This document shows, in pieces, positions 44,885 through 55,139 of a stretch of DNA of 64,000 bases. Positions within the stretch are counted from its first letter, which is position 1. The number at the start of each line of letters is the position of its first letter. Under the pieces are notes generated by a model. That model saw nothing but the letters and a program-made list of their open reading frames with translations. It was not told the DNA's origin and did no database searches. The stretch is from Capnocytophaga sp. ARDL2 (GTDB lineage: Bacteria; Bacteroidota; Bacteroidia; Flavobacteriales; Flavobacteriaceae), in NCBI RefSeq assembly GCF_041530365.1, contig NZ_CP168034.1, forward strand, positions 1,054,001-1,118,000, in the 5' to 3' direction. Both the position numbers and the translations under genes were made by a program.

Positions 44885-45742
44885 TTATTTTATAGGTAAA
44901 TAAATTTCTGTTTTAAGTTTTTCAGGCGGTGTTTTTCGGGCATCGTTCAAATATTTTTCAAACGGAACAATACTGCGAAGTTCGTAACCGCTTTCGGGCA
45001 ACCATTTTCCAAAAATTGTGTCGTACACTTTCCCTAAATTGTCGTACGCACCCTGATAGTGAAAAACGGCGTATTTGCCTCCCTCAATTTCTTTCACCCC
45101 AACCTCGCCCTGAGGCTTGGCAGGTTTGTGAATCGCCAAACAGATGTCTGACCGCTGTTTGTCTCCCTCCGTAATTTTGGGGTCATCGTGCGAGATGCAA
45201 ATATGTTCAATACCTGCCGTAAAGAGCTTATTTTCCTTAACGAAAGCCCAAAGTTTGACGTAAGTATCGCCGTAATTGAGTGTTCCGTAAGTTCCTGTAA
45301 GGGCAATATAAATGACTTTTTTCGGCTCTAAATCAATGATTTTTGGAGCTTTTAGTTTGATTTCAGTGATAAATTCTTCTTTTCTCATAATATATAATGT
45401 TTTATTGTTTCTGTATTCGGTAGGACTTACATCATAAAACTTTTTAAAGGATTTGGACAAGGACGAAACCATCTCATAACCAACTCTTTCCGAAATCTGC
45501 TCAACCGATAGATTAGAATATCGGAGCAAAATCGCCGAAGCCTCTACCCGCAGACGCGTAATATAAGCACCAACAGATTCATTTACAAAGGCTTTGAAAA
45601 TACGATGGAAATGAAACTCCGAAAAATTGGCAATTTCGGCAAGGGTTTTCAGTTCTATTTTTTCATCTAAATGATTGCCGATATATTCGAGTACTTTGTT
45701 TATTCGTTCGTGATAGTCCGCTTGTGTGGATTTTGTATTCAT
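44885..45742 (-). CDS. AraC family regulator with GyrI-like effector domain
   Basis: 285 residues. The N-terminal part is a two-HTH AraC domain (LAEIANFSEFHFHRIFKAFVNESVGAYITRLRVEASAILL and SVEQISERVGYEMVSSLSKSFKKFYDVSPTEYR). The C-terminal part (from about residue 120) is a GyrI/BmrR-type small-molecule-binding domain: YIALTGTYGTLNYGDTYVKLWAFV, GGKYAVFHYQGAYDNL. This MarA/SoxS-plus-SOUL-like layout senses hydrophobic drugs. Confidence 0.9.
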   Translation of the reverse strand: MNTKSTQADYHERINKVLEYIGNHLDEKIELKTLAEIANFSEFHFHRIFKAFVNESVGAYITRLRVEASAILLRYSNLSVEQISERVGYEMVSSLSKSFKKFYDVSPTEYRNNKTLYIMRKEEFITEIKLKAPKIIDLEPKKVIYIALTGTYGTLNYGDTYVKLWAFVKENKLFTAGIEHICISHDDPKITEGDKQRSDICLAIHKPAKPQGEVGVKEIEGGKYAVFHYQGAYDNLGKVYDTIFGKWLPESGYELRSIVPFEKYLNDARKTPPEKLKTEIYLPIK

Positions 45743-46054
45743 CAGTATTGTATCTTTTAAATTTCTGAAACAAAGGTAATAAGGTTTAAAAGAATTTTGT
45801 TTTTCCTATCTTGCTAAATTGTTTTTTTGAAAAGATTTTTTATCTCTGTTACAAAAGAAATTTTGCAAAGTTTATAAATGTGTCAGAAAATTATAAAAAA
45901 AATAAGGACGAAAAATACTTCGCCCTTACTATTTTCTATTTATTGATTTCTATTGCCTATTTGGAAAGGTACATTTTCCTTCTTGCATAGAGTTCATAGA
46001 ATTGGTCGTCTTTGAGGTTGTCTATGGAAAACAGACTTATATTTGGTAAAAGTT
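45743..46054. other. Gap with a possible gene-end fragment
   Basis: On the minus strand 46043-45957 reads SLFSIDNLKDDQFYELYARRKMYLSK and stops, which looks like the C-terminus of a lost gene. A weak hairpin lies near 45904-45926. Nothing else is seen. Confidence 0.4.
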
Positions 46055-46468
46055 TTACCCCTCAAAAATAATCATCCAAGAGATACCGAATTTATCTTTA
46101 AAATCTCCGAAATAGCCAAAAAACTGCTCTTCCATAGGCATTTCTATTTCGCCCCCTTCGGAAAGTGCGTGGAAAAGGCGGTCAGCTTCGGCTTTGCTAT
46201 CTACGGCAATACTCACATAGTTGTGATTGCCCGTAACAAGTTTTTGCCCAAGCGATTCGAAAATGTCCGACCCCATTAGTTTGTCGTTTTCGCCTATCGG
46301 AAGTTCGATATACATTATGCGGTTTTTCTCGTTTTCAGGGACTTCCATCGGAGTTTCATCAGAACGAACCACCATTGTAAAATCGCCCCCGAAAGCCTTT
46401 TTGTAGAAATTAAACGCTTCTTCGCAATTCCCATTAAAATTCAAATACGGATTGATTCTTGTTGCCAT
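46055..46468 (-). CDS. PhnB-like VOC family protein
   Basis: 137 residues. INPYLNFNGNCEEAFNFYKKAFGGDF and DKLMGSDI, then EEQFFGYFGDFKDKFGISWMI are the signature of the PhnB/3-dmu-9 branch of the VOC superfamily. Function unknown; often an antibiotic-resistance-like or metal-binding scaffold. It precedes the DinB gene on the same strand with an 87-base gap. Confidence 0.9.
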   Translation of the reverse strand: MATRINPYLNFNGNCEEAFNFYKKAFGGDFTMVVRSDETPMEVPENEKNRIMYIELPIGENDKLMGSDIFESLGQKLVTGNHNYVSIAVDSKAEADRLFHALSEGGEIEMPMEEQFFGYFGDFKDKFGISWMIIFEG

Positions 46469-46555
46469 TTTTCTATCGTTTTAATTATTAAGGGCAAAAA
46501 TAAGCAATTGGAACGAAAAAAAATCTTGCCATAGGACAAGATTTGTGTGCATTTA

Positions 46556-47038
46556 TTAATAAACATCATAAAAACCAGGTGGCTCGATGCCCAACACTCG
46601 AAGGTACACATAGCCTTGACCTCGGTGATGGATTTCATTTTGAAGTTGATAAGTCAAAATTCCGATTACCGACATTTCAAACTCCCCTTGCAAATTGATT
46701 TGCTCACGATACTGCTCCTGCGGAAATTCATTCATCAAATCATCAATTTTGGCAGTAGCCTTGTCCCAATTGGCTAAAATTTCGGCTTTGGTATTTCCTG
46801 CATAGCCAATATAAGCGGTATAATCTTGGTATTCGACAACTTGTTTCCCAACGATTTGATTCAGATTTGTGTCAATTGCGTGAAGCAATTCATCGGCGAT
46901 ATGGGCAAACGGACGCATTCCGACCACCGAAAATTCAAACAATTCTTTCTCTGGAAACGCTTCTATAACACGGCGTGTCAATCGGCGGTTGGCTTGCCAA
47001 TTTTCTATCCATTCTTGTGGTGTGATGATACATTTCAT
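46556..47038 (-). CDS. DinB family four-helix-bundle protein
   Basis: 160 residues. MRPFAHIADELLHAID (first His) and LQNEIHHRGQGYVYLRVLG (HHxGQ, the other two His) give the DinB/YfiT metal triad. Members are thiol transferases or damage-induced proteins. Upstream of it on the same strand is an AraC gene that probably controls it and the VOC gene. Confidence 0.9.
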   Translation of the reverse strand: MKCIITPQEWIENWQANRRLTRRVIEAFPEKELFEFSVVGMRPFAHIADELLHAIDTNLNQIVGKQVVEYQDYTAYIGYAGNTKAEILANWDKATAKIDDLMNEFPQEQYREQINLQGEFEMSVIGILTYQLQNEIHHRGQGYVYLRVLGIEPPGFYDVY

Positions 47039-47108
47039 ATTAATTCTATTTTATTTTTTGGCAAAATTGCACATTACTTGCAAAATCGGATTGTACCGAA
47101 CCGACATT

Positions 47109-47865
47109 TTATTTTTTTTGGAACAATTGCAAGGGCGAAAGGTTTGTAAATTCCTTAAAATCACGATTGAAATGGGCTTGGTCGTAATAATCATATTGTA
47201 TGGCAAACTGCGTCAGATTGTCGATATTTTGGGCAGAACGCAACGCATTGTAAACTTGCTCAAAGCGTTTGATTTTGGTGTACTTTCTCAATGAAAATCC
47301 GGTGTAATCTTTGAAATTTCGTTCAAACTGACGCTCCGAAAGAGCCAAGTTTTTTGCCGAAAAATCGCGGAAAATCGCATCAGAATGGACAATCTTTTCT
47401 ATGAGTTGATATTTCGCTGGTAGCTCTTTTATTTTTTGAATGATAAACGAAGAAAATAAAGCAATCGACTCTTCTATGGTCGGGGCATTGATGATATTAT
47501 CCGTAAGGCGGTCGCCCTCGTTTCCAAAAAGTTGCCCCAAAGAAATGCTTTGTTCATTGAGTTGAAAAGCGGGTATTTTTAGGGTTAAAAGAAAAATAGA
47601 CGGACGCACTCGAATGCCAAAAAGTTTTGCTTTTGAATGGAGCGTTTGATAATTGGAAAAGGAAGTTTTCTGACCAAAAACAACGCCGTTTTGAGATAAA
47701 TTTTGATGATTTTGAGTGTTTTGCATCGTTCCCTGACAAAAGAAAACCAAATCCGTAAATGTGGAAGCAGGCGAAAAATATTGGAAATAATCGTCCGTTT
47801 CGCTTATCCAAAAAAAAAGCGACATATTTTTGTAAAATAGGGTGAGGCTGAATTTGGCGATACAT
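47109..47865 (-). pseudogene. AraC family regulator with frameshift at a nine-base A tract
   Basis: The N-terminus MYRQIQPHPILQKYVAFF starts at ATG 47865; the main frame begins WISETDDYFQYFSPASTF and ends in the AraC HTH (RDFSAKNLALSERQFERNFKDYTGFSLRKY, then YYDQAHFNRDFKEF). The two halves meet at A9 (47810-47818). Eight residues in the tract would join them. Either the gene is phase-variable and OFF here, or the tract length is miscalled. Regulates probably the DinB and VOC genes. Confidence 0.75.
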
Positions 47866-48057
47866 CTTCCTTTTTTTAGCGATGCGGTGCAAGTTTTTGG
47901 CAAAAATAGAAAAGAAAAGCCTATTTACAAAAAAATCTTGCCATAGGACAAGAAATAAATTCATTTACATTATTCTGTAGATAATCTTTTCTATTTTTGT
48001 AAAAATAAATTCAATAATATCAGAAATTTACCCAATATACCACAATCGTCTAAACGA

Positions 48058-48745
48058 ATGGACTTACAGCCTATCGGTTGGCTGATGAGGCTCTGTCGTG
48101 TGTTTATTATTTTTACGGGGTTTCTATTATTAGTAGCATATTCTGTAATATTCTATGTCCTCTGTTTAAGTTATCAATCAGACTCAGAAGACTTGTTCAT
48201 AGTTTTGTTTTTATTCGGGGCTACTACCTTATTTTTTATATTTGGAATACGCAAGATAGTACGATTAAAAACGCAAGCCATTATGCAAATTTATGTAGAT
48301 GAAATTGGGCTACATTATGTGCATCGGGATGGCAAGAAGACTTCTTTTTTGTACGATAAATTTCAGAAATCCGACAACCGAATGATTTCCGATGTGTTTC
48401 ACAAAACCATTCGCAGAGGAAGATATATCGTTTTTAAAATTGTTTTTTTCTATCCCAATGAAAAGGGTAATGTACGGCAACAATTTTTTCAAACAAAAGC
48501 AGATGCACTTTTCGCGTATATTTTTGCCCGAAACGAGGCGGAACTTGAAGCCTTTTTCATTAAAAACATTGTACAACATCGTCCTGATTTACAGATTGAT
48601 AAAGATATTTTCAAATATCATTATATCGATGAAAAAACATTGGTCTTTGACAGAGCAAAAAGAAATCAAAGAAACCTTATCAAGAATAGTTTTCATAGAA
48701 GCTAAAAACGAAGAGGAAGTCGTGGAAAAATTAAAGGAAATGTAA
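48058..48745 (+). pseudogene. Membrane protein of unknown function with a probable 3' frameshift
   Basis: The first frame (48058-48705) has two N-terminal helices (VFIIFTGFLLLVAYSVIFYVL, LFIVLFLFGATTLFFIFGI) and a soluble beta-rich part (QIYVDEIGLHYVHRDGKKTSFLYDK) resembling PH-like domains. It ends RNLIKNSFHRS. Near 48650 the +1 frame instead runs TEQKEIKETLSRIVFIEAKNEEEVVEKLKEM to a stop at 48743, which looks a more natural C-terminus. I suspect a single-base frameshift; the alternative is a normal stop at 48705. Confidence 0.5.
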
Positions 48746-49167
48746 CGAAATGAAGAAATCGTTTTGGATGCTGATGATTTTGTTATGGTTGAAATAGAAA
48801 TTTAAGATGAAGATAAATAGATTTGATTTCTAAAAGTTATAAACACCAAACCCCTCAATTTCGAGGGGTTATATTTTTCCAATATTTTGGATTTATAAAC
48901 TTCGTCAAATCCACCGCTAACCCCTCTTTTTAAACTACCCCATCTTTCAGGTACCCATTATCTCATAATTTATATTTTTTATAGTAGTTTCGATGAACCC
49001 TTTGGGTTTCTTAAAAAGAAGGGGAATAAGGGGAATGCTAAGGGGCGCGCCCAAAATAAGACAATGGGATTTTGAGACATAGAGACAATTGAACTTTACC
49101 ATTTAAAACACAAAAAAAAGACCGTCCTTTCGGATAGTCTTTTTCTATTATCTTCAAAACCAATCAA
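48746..49167. other. Gap after the 48058 gene
   Basis: No gene. It holds a terminator (AACCCCTC 48848-48855 with GAGGGGTT 48862-48869), an AscI-type GGCGCGCC palindrome near 49045, G-rich degenerate sequence, and the terminator of acnB at 49117-49143. Confidence 0.5.
49117..49143 (-). terminator. Terminator of acnB
   Basis: AAAGACCGTCC pairs with GGATAGTCTTT with one mismatch, loop of 4, T-run on the minus strand. Confidence 0.75.
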
Positions 49168-51933
49168 CTATATCTTCGTAGAAATCGGCTGAAACTTCGT
49201 CAAGTTAATACCTTTTACAGCTACTTTGTATTCCTCCAAAGTTGGGATGCGACCTAAGATAGCTGACAAGACAACCACTGGCGTTGATGCCAATAATGAT
49301 TCTCCTTTTTTGTCGGCACGGTCTTCTACCACACGACCTTGGAACAAACGAGTAGAGGTCGATAACACCGTGTCACCTTTTGCTGCTTTCTCCTGGTTAC
49401 CCATACAAAGGTTACAACCTGGTCTTTCTAAATACATGATGTTTTCGTACTCTGTTCTTGCCGTTTGTTTTGGCAAGGCATCAGAGAACTCAAATCCTGA
49501 ATATTTTTGTAGGTATTCCCAATCTCCTTCTGCTTTTAGCTCGTCGATAATGTTGTATGTCGGAGCGGCAACCACAAGCGGTGCGTTGAATTTCACTTCA
49601 CCGTATTCTTTCTCTAAGTTTTTGAGCATTTGCGAAACGATTTTCAAGTCGTCTTTATGTACCATACACGAACCTACGAACCCTAAATCTACCTTTCTGT
49701 TATCGCCATAGAACGACAACGGACGAATCGTGTCGTGGGTATAACGCTTAGAGATATCCGCATTATTCACATCTGGATCGGCAATCATTGGTTCATCAAT
49801 CAAATCCAAATCGATAACCACCTCAGCATAATATTTCGCATTCGCATCAGGTTGCAAGGCTGGTTTTTCGCCCGAACGGATTTCCGCGATACGCTTGTCG
49901 GCTTTCGCTATCAGTCCTTTTAGTACTTGATTTTCGTTGTCCATGCCTTTCTCTATCATTATCTGAATACGAGATTTCGCAATTTCTAAAGATTCAATCA
50001 ATGTCTCATCTTGAGAAATACAAATTGACGCTTTGGCTTTCATTTCCGCTGTCCAATCGGTGAAAGTAAAAGCTTGGTCTGCCAATAAAGTTCCGATATG
50101 CACCTCGATAATTCTACCTTGGAACACATTTTCGCCGTCAAATTGCTGCAACATTTGCAACTGCGTAGCGTGAACCACATCACGGAAATCCATATGCTCT
50201 TTCATCGAACCTTTGAAGGTAACTTTCACAGATTCAGGGATTGGCATCGAAGCCTCACCCGTCGCCAATGCCAAGGCAACTGTACCCGAATCAGCACCAA
50301 AAGCTACTCCTTTTGACATACGCGTGTGCGAGTCACCACCGATGATAATCGCCCATTCGTCCACCGTAATATCGTTCAATACTTTATGGATAACATCCGT
50401 CATTGCGTGGTATTCACCCTTAGGATCACGAGCTGTAATGACACCAAAATCGTTCATGAACTTCATCAATTTTGGGATATTCGCCTGAGCTTTTTGTCCC
50501 AAACTGATGCTGTATGACATCCCGATTGGTACGCTCCGTCCACGATTGGTGAAATCACCGTAGCCGCCATTGCTTCCAACTCTTGAGCGGTCATAAGTCC
50601 TGTAGTATCTTGAGAACCAACGATATTCACTTTCACACGAACATCAGAACCTGCATAAAGTGTTTTCCCTGGTGCTACACCTACAGCGTTTTTGTTGAAT
50701 ATTTTTTCTACTGCTGTTAATCCTACGCCTTCTTTCACCACTTCTTTCGCAGGGGCGAACACTTGCGGTGCTTCGATTCCCAAAGTTTGAGCAGCAAAAG
50801 TTTGGATTTTCTTACCAAAAACAATCGCATACGAACCACCAGCTCTGATGAATTCTAATTTTTGCGGTGTGAAAGACTTAGAAATATCTTTCAATTCTTG
50901 GTCGCCGTTGTATAATTTTTTCGTTTTTGTGTTGATAGTCAAAACAGTACCTGTTTCTACAGAATACGCTTGTTCCAGCACGATGTCGCCTTTTTCATCA
51001 CGCACCACATTGCCGTCTGCATCGGTTTTCTTCACCCAGTTTTGAAGGTCGATACCGATACCACCCGTTACATCCACCGTAGTCAAGAAGATAGGCGAAA
51101 TTCCGTTCGTACCTGCCACAATCGGAGCGATATTCACGAACGGAACATACGGAGAAGCCTGTTTTCCAGTCCAAAGAGCCACATTATTCACCCCAGACAT
51201 ACGAGAAGAACCGACTCCCATCGTACCTTTTTCGGCGATGAGCATCACTTGTTTGTCAGGGTGAGCGGCTTTCATCGCTTCGATTTCCGCTTGAGCTTCA
51301 GGCGAAATCATTGATTTTCCGTGCAATTCACGGTCAGAACGCGAGTGAGCTTGGTTCCCGGGTGACAATAAGTCGGTAGAAATATCTCCCTCTGCAGCGA
51401 TGTAAGTAACCACTTTGATTTCCTCTGGAACTTCCGGCAATTTAGTAAAGAATTCTGCTTTGGCATAGCTTTCTAATATATCTTTTGCAATTGCATTTCC
51501 TGCTTTATACGCTTCCGCCAAACGAGCCGTATCAGCATCGTATAAGAATACTTGCGTTTTCAATACTTCCGCTGCTTTTTTGGCAATTGTCTCGTCGTTT
51601 CCAAGAGCCAAATCTAACAATACTTTGATGGAAGGGCCACCTTTCATGTGTGAAAGCAATTCAAAAGCAAAATCAGTAGAAATTTCCGCAACGGTTTCAT
51701 TTCCAAGGATGATATCTTTTAAAAACTGAGCTTTTCACTCCCGCCGCAGGAGTTGTCCCTGGAAGCGTGTTGTAGATGAAATGTTGGATAGAATCCGCTC
51801 TGTGCGGGCTATTTACATCTTTGATTTGAGCGATAATTTCGCTAAGCAATTCAGCCCCATCTATAGGCTTAGGGTGTAACCTTTGTTGTTTTCTTTCTTC
51901 AATTTCTTGAATGTAATCGTTGTAAAGATTCAT
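49168..51933 (-). pseudogene. acnB: Aconitate hydratase B, interrupted by two frameshifts
   Basis: Three frames together give a complete AcnB of about 920 residues. Part 1 (51933-51697) has the N-terminal helical repeat NLYNDYIQEIEERKQQ to TTPAAGVK. Part 2 (to 50466) has SHMKGGPSIKVLLDLAL, HSRSDRELHGKS and the swivel domain ending SGCHTASVWDKK. Part 3 carries IGGDSHTRMSKGVAFGADSG and the Fe-S cysteines in ERPGCNLCMGNQ. Both breaks are at AAAAGCTCAG sequences (about 51727 and 50497). AcnB converts citrate to isocitrate. Loss in a core enzyme is odd, so consensus error is likely. Confidence 0.85.
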
Positions 51934-52201
51934 AATTGAAAGTGTTTTATATTATTATCCTTCAAAATGTGGATAATCAAACTGTTGTTAATTAATTTTT
52001 TTAAACCAAGAATACATGGTTTTCCATCTATTCTATGCAAAAATAATAAAACGATTTCATTTTTAAAATAGGAAGTAATAGATAGATGTTATCGAGTGAT
52101 TATTTATATTTATTCTATGAAATGAATAAAGATTAAATTTGTATCTTTACAAGTGATAAAAGAATGTTTTTTCAATCAAAAAAGATGTTACATTTGAATA
52201 A
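51934..52201. other. Intergenic region between acnB and the haem-binding gene
   Basis: No gene. TATTTTTG on the minus strand (52038-52045) is a possible -7 element for acnB; TATCTTTA near 52142 is a weaker plus-strand element. Confidence 0.4.
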
Positions 52202-52672
52202 ATAAAATTAAAAATTATTGGAATAACAGTTTTGGTAATTGCAGGATTGCAATTGTTTCAAATCGATAAAACGAATTTATCGTATGACGAAACTAAGGAT
52301 TTTTTAGTGGTAAATCAAACGCCTAATGAAGTAGCAACATTGATAAGAAATGCTTGTTACGATTGTCATTCTTATGAAACAAAATATCCTTGGTATACTT
52401 ATGTTCAGCCAGTGGGGTGGTTTGTGAAAGACCACATAATGGAGGGCAGACAAGAACTAAATTTTTCTATATTTGATATGTATTCACCACAAAGAAAAAT
52501 TAAAAAAATAGAGGAAAGTGCTGAATGTATTGAAATTGGAGAAATGCCATTGACAAGTTATGTTATCACTCATCCAGAGGCTAATTTGTCCAACGAGGCT
52601 AAATCTTTGTTAATCAATTATTTTAGAAGTTTACAGTCAAATTATTATACTCAAACGAATGATCTGCGATGA
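52202..52672 (+). CDS. Haem-binding domain protein, start codon unclear
   Basis: About 157 residues if it begins at the ATA at 52202, which directly follows an in-frame stop; no ATG is available. The first recognised start-like codon is TTG at 52232, but that would cut the membrane anchor IIGITVLVIAGLQLF. The body has NACYDCHSYETKYPWYTYVQPVGWFVKDHIMEGRQELNFS, the CxxCH haem site and following motif of the Haem_bd family, and ends with a helix. Predicted periplasmic, membrane-anchored cytochrome. It overlaps the serine hydrolase start (ATGA). Confidence 0.75.
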   Translation: MKLKIIGITVLVIAGLQLFQIDKTNLSYDETKDFLVVNQTPNEVATLIRNACYDCHSYETKYPWYTYVQPVGWFVKDHIMEGRQELNFSIFDMYSPQRKIKKIEESAECIEIGEMPLTSYVITHPEANLSNEAKSLLINYFRSLQSNYYTQTNDLR

Positions 52673-53985
52673 ATAAATTTTCTATAATAGCAAGCTGTTT
52701 TTTGATTAGTCAACTGTTTTATGCTCAGGTTTTTAATAAACAAAAACTCGATGCCTATCTCACTACATTGGAAAATCATAATAAGGTCATGGGAAGTTTC
52801 GCTTTGTCAAAAGATAATCAATTAATGTATCAAAAGACCATAGGATTTTCGGATGTACAAAACCAGCAAAAAGCAACAGTTGAAACGCCTTATCGAGTGG
52901 GTTCGGTAACTAAAATGCTTACAGCAACTTTAGTGATGAAAGCTGTTGAAGAAGGTAAATTGAAATTAGATAAAAAATTAGCAGAATTTTACCCACAGAT
53001 TCCCAATGCTGATAAAATTTCTATAAAAAATTTACTCAGACATCGCAGTGGAATTTTTAATGTAACTCAAGAATATTCCTATTATGAATGGAATACAAAA
53101 CCGCAGACTAAACAGTCTATGATATACCGAATTGCATCCTACGAAAGTCAGTTTGAGCCTGCGAGTAAAACCAAATATAGCAACTCTAACTACATATTGT
53201 TGAGTTATATTTTGGAAGATGTATATCAAAGTACGTTTGCAGATTTATTGGATAAAAAAATCTTTCAACCCTTGGGAATGAACAATTCTCGATTGGGAAC
53301 GGATGTAAATTTTAGACAAAAGGAAGCTCGTTCGTATTTTTTTGATAAAAAATGGATAGAAGAAGCTACAACAGATTTGTCTTTTGTGTCAGGGGCGGGG
53401 GCTTTGATTTCTACTACATCAGACATGCTCAAATTTGTCAATGCTTTGTTTGAGGGTAAAATCATTTCTAAGCAAAGTTTAGAAACTATGCAAACGATAG
53501 AAGGAGGAATGGGATTGGGAATGTTTCATTTGCCTTTTTATGACCATAAAGCTTTTGCACATACTGGAGGAATAGATAAATTTACTGCTATATTGTGTTA
53601 TTTTCCAGAGGAAAAAATTGGGTATGCTCGTGCAGTAAATGGTGTAGCTTATACCATCAATAACGTTGATATTGCACTTTTGAGTGCTGCTTTTGGAAAA
53701 GAATATGAAATTCCAGTGTTTGAGGAGCAAAATAATAATCTAAGCTTAGAAAAAGGTTTAGAGGGAACTTATGTATCATCAGAGTTGCCAATAAAAATAA
53801 AAGTGTATTATAGTGGAGAACAATTATTGGCACAAGCAACAGGTCAAATGCCTTTTCCTTTGACTAAAAAAGAAGAAGCTATTTATGTCTATTCATTGGC
53901 AAATATTGAAATTCAATTTGAAATTGATGAATACAAATTGATTTTGAAACAAGGCGGAGGTAGATTTGTGTTTTTGAAGGAATAA
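52669..53985 (+). CDS. Secreted beta-lactamase-family serine hydrolase
   Basis: 438 residues. Signal peptide (FSIIASCFLISQLFYAQ). GSVTKMLT (SxxK), YSNSNYILLSY (YxN) and AHTGGIDKF (HTGG) mark the class C beta-lactamase/PBP-like fold. A C-terminal beta-rich domain follows (about 350-438). It is a relative of the product of 28009-29385, but lacks the N-terminal extra domain. Co-translated with the haem-binding gene. Confidence 0.9.
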   Translation: MNKFSIIASCFLISQLFYAQVFNKQKLDAYLTTLENHNKVMGSFALSKDNQLMYQKTIGFSDVQNQQKATVETPYRVGSVTKMLTATLVMKAVEEGKLKLDKKLAEFYPQIPNADKISIKNLLRHRSGIFNVTQEYSYYEWNTKPQTKQSMIYRIASYESQFEPASKTKYSNSNYILLSYILEDVYQSTFADLLDKKIFQPLGMNNSRLGTDVNFRQKEARSYFFDKKWIEEATTDLSFVSGAGALISTTSDMLKFVNALFEGKIISKQSLETMQTIEGGMGLGMFHLPFYDHKAFAHTGGIDKFTAILCYFPEEKIGYARAVNGVAYTINNVDIALLSAAFGKEYEIPVFEEQNNNLSLEKGLEGTYVSSELPIKIKVYYSGEQLLAQATGQMPFPLTKKEEAIYVYSLANIEIQFEIDEYKLILKQGGGRFVFLKE

Positions 53986-54005
53986 TTTAATACAACCCTA
54001 TAAAA

Positions 54006-54035
54006 AAACACCTTGAGAACGCTCTCAAGATGTTT
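54006..54035. terminator. Bidirectional terminator
   Basis: AAACACCTTGAGA pairs with TCTCAAGATGTTT (one G-T type mismatch) around ACGC. It separates the converging serine hydrolase and accD genes. Confidence 0.8.
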
Positions 54036-54040
54036 TAATT

Positions 54041-54895
54041 TTATCTCAACGGTTGGTTCATTACCAAGTCGATGTATTGATTTACTTTGTCTTTTAATTC
54101 TTTTCTGTGAACAACGAAATCCAAGAAACCGTGTTCTAATAAGAATTCAGATGTTTGGAAACCTTCTGGTAAATCTTTTCCTGTGGTATCTTTTACGATA
54201 CGAGGACCTGCGAATCCAATCAAAGCTCCGGGCTCTGCAATGTTGATATCTCCCAACATCGCATACGAAGCGGTTGTCCCTCCTGTGGTTGGGTCTGTAC
54301 ACAATGAAATGTACGGCAACTGAGCATCGGAAAGTAAGGTCAATTTTGCAGAGGTTTTTGCCATTTGCATCAAGGAAAAAGCAGCTTCCATCATACGAGC
54401 ACCTCCTGACTTTGAAATCATCATGAAAGGCAATTTTTTCTGGATAGCATAGTCGATACCTCTTGAGATTTTTTCACCTACAACCGATCCCATAGAACCT
54501 CCGATGAATGCGAAATCCATACAGGCAACTACCATATCTTTTCCTTTCGATTTTCCAACAGCAACACGTACTGCGTCTTTCAAGCGTGTTTTTTCTTTTG
54601 CTTCTTTTAGACGGTCAGAGTATTTTTTGGTGTCTTCAAAATTTAATGAATCTTTTGAAACGATTTTGTCAAATAATTCTTTGTATTTGTTGTCATCAAA
54701 AAGGATTTGGAAATATTCGTTACTTCCAATTCTCACATGATAATCATCTTCTGGGCTTACCCAAAGATTTGCTTCCAATTCGTCTTGTTCTACCACTTTT
54801 CCCGTGGGAGATTTGTACCAAAGACCTTTGGGCGTGTCTTTTTTATCTTCTGTAGGGGTTGTGATTCCCTTTTCTTTTCTTTTAAACCAAGCCAT
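54041..54895 (-). CDS. accD: Acetyl-CoA carboxylase carboxyltransferase subunit beta
   Basis: 284 residues. [21 protein letters not shown] and [17 protein letters not shown], then [17 protein letters not shown] and GFAGPRIV are the carboxyltransferase beta motifs. The first step of fatty acid synthesis. The N-terminal zinc ribbon positions (C-x2-C ... C-x2-C in E. coli) read KSPTGK and VSPEDD, so all four cysteines are absent. This seems a lineage feature of Flavobacteriia. Confidence 0.95.
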   Translation of the reverse strand: MAWFKRKEKGITTPTEDKKDTPKGLWYKSPTGKVVEQDELEANLWVSPEDDYHVRIGSNEYFQILFDDNKYKELFDKIVSKDSLNFEDTKKYSDRLKEAKEKTRLKDAVRVAVGKSKGKDMVVACMDFAFIGGSMGSVVGEKISRGIDYAIQKKLPFMMISKSGGARMMEAAFSLMQMAKTSAKLTLLSDAQLPYISLCTDPTTGGTTASYAMLGDINIAEPGALIGFAGPRIVKDTTGKDLPEGFQTSEFLLEHGFLDFVVHRKELKDKVNQYIDLVMNQPLR

Positions 54896-55139
54896 AGTTT
54901 AGTGTTTTTTTAGTGTAAATTACAGAAATAATCTTGACTTTAATTTTATTTCACGCTGATGTAAATAGATTTCATAATGATTGATCTTTATTTTTTGATG
55001 TTCGCTGATGCTTTTTTGATTTATTAAAAAAAACAAAATTTGCGTGAATCTTTTTTAAACCATAGGTTTAATTATTCTCTAAGATGCTACATTAGTTAAT
55101 TACAGAAAAAATCTGCGTGAGAAAAAAAACAAGATGAGC
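54896..55139. other. Intergenic region between accD and fba
   Basis: No gene; an AT-rich spacer with CGCTGATG and GCGTGA-type short repeats (54951, 54998, 55041, 55114), a common degenerate pattern in this group. Confidence 0.3.
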
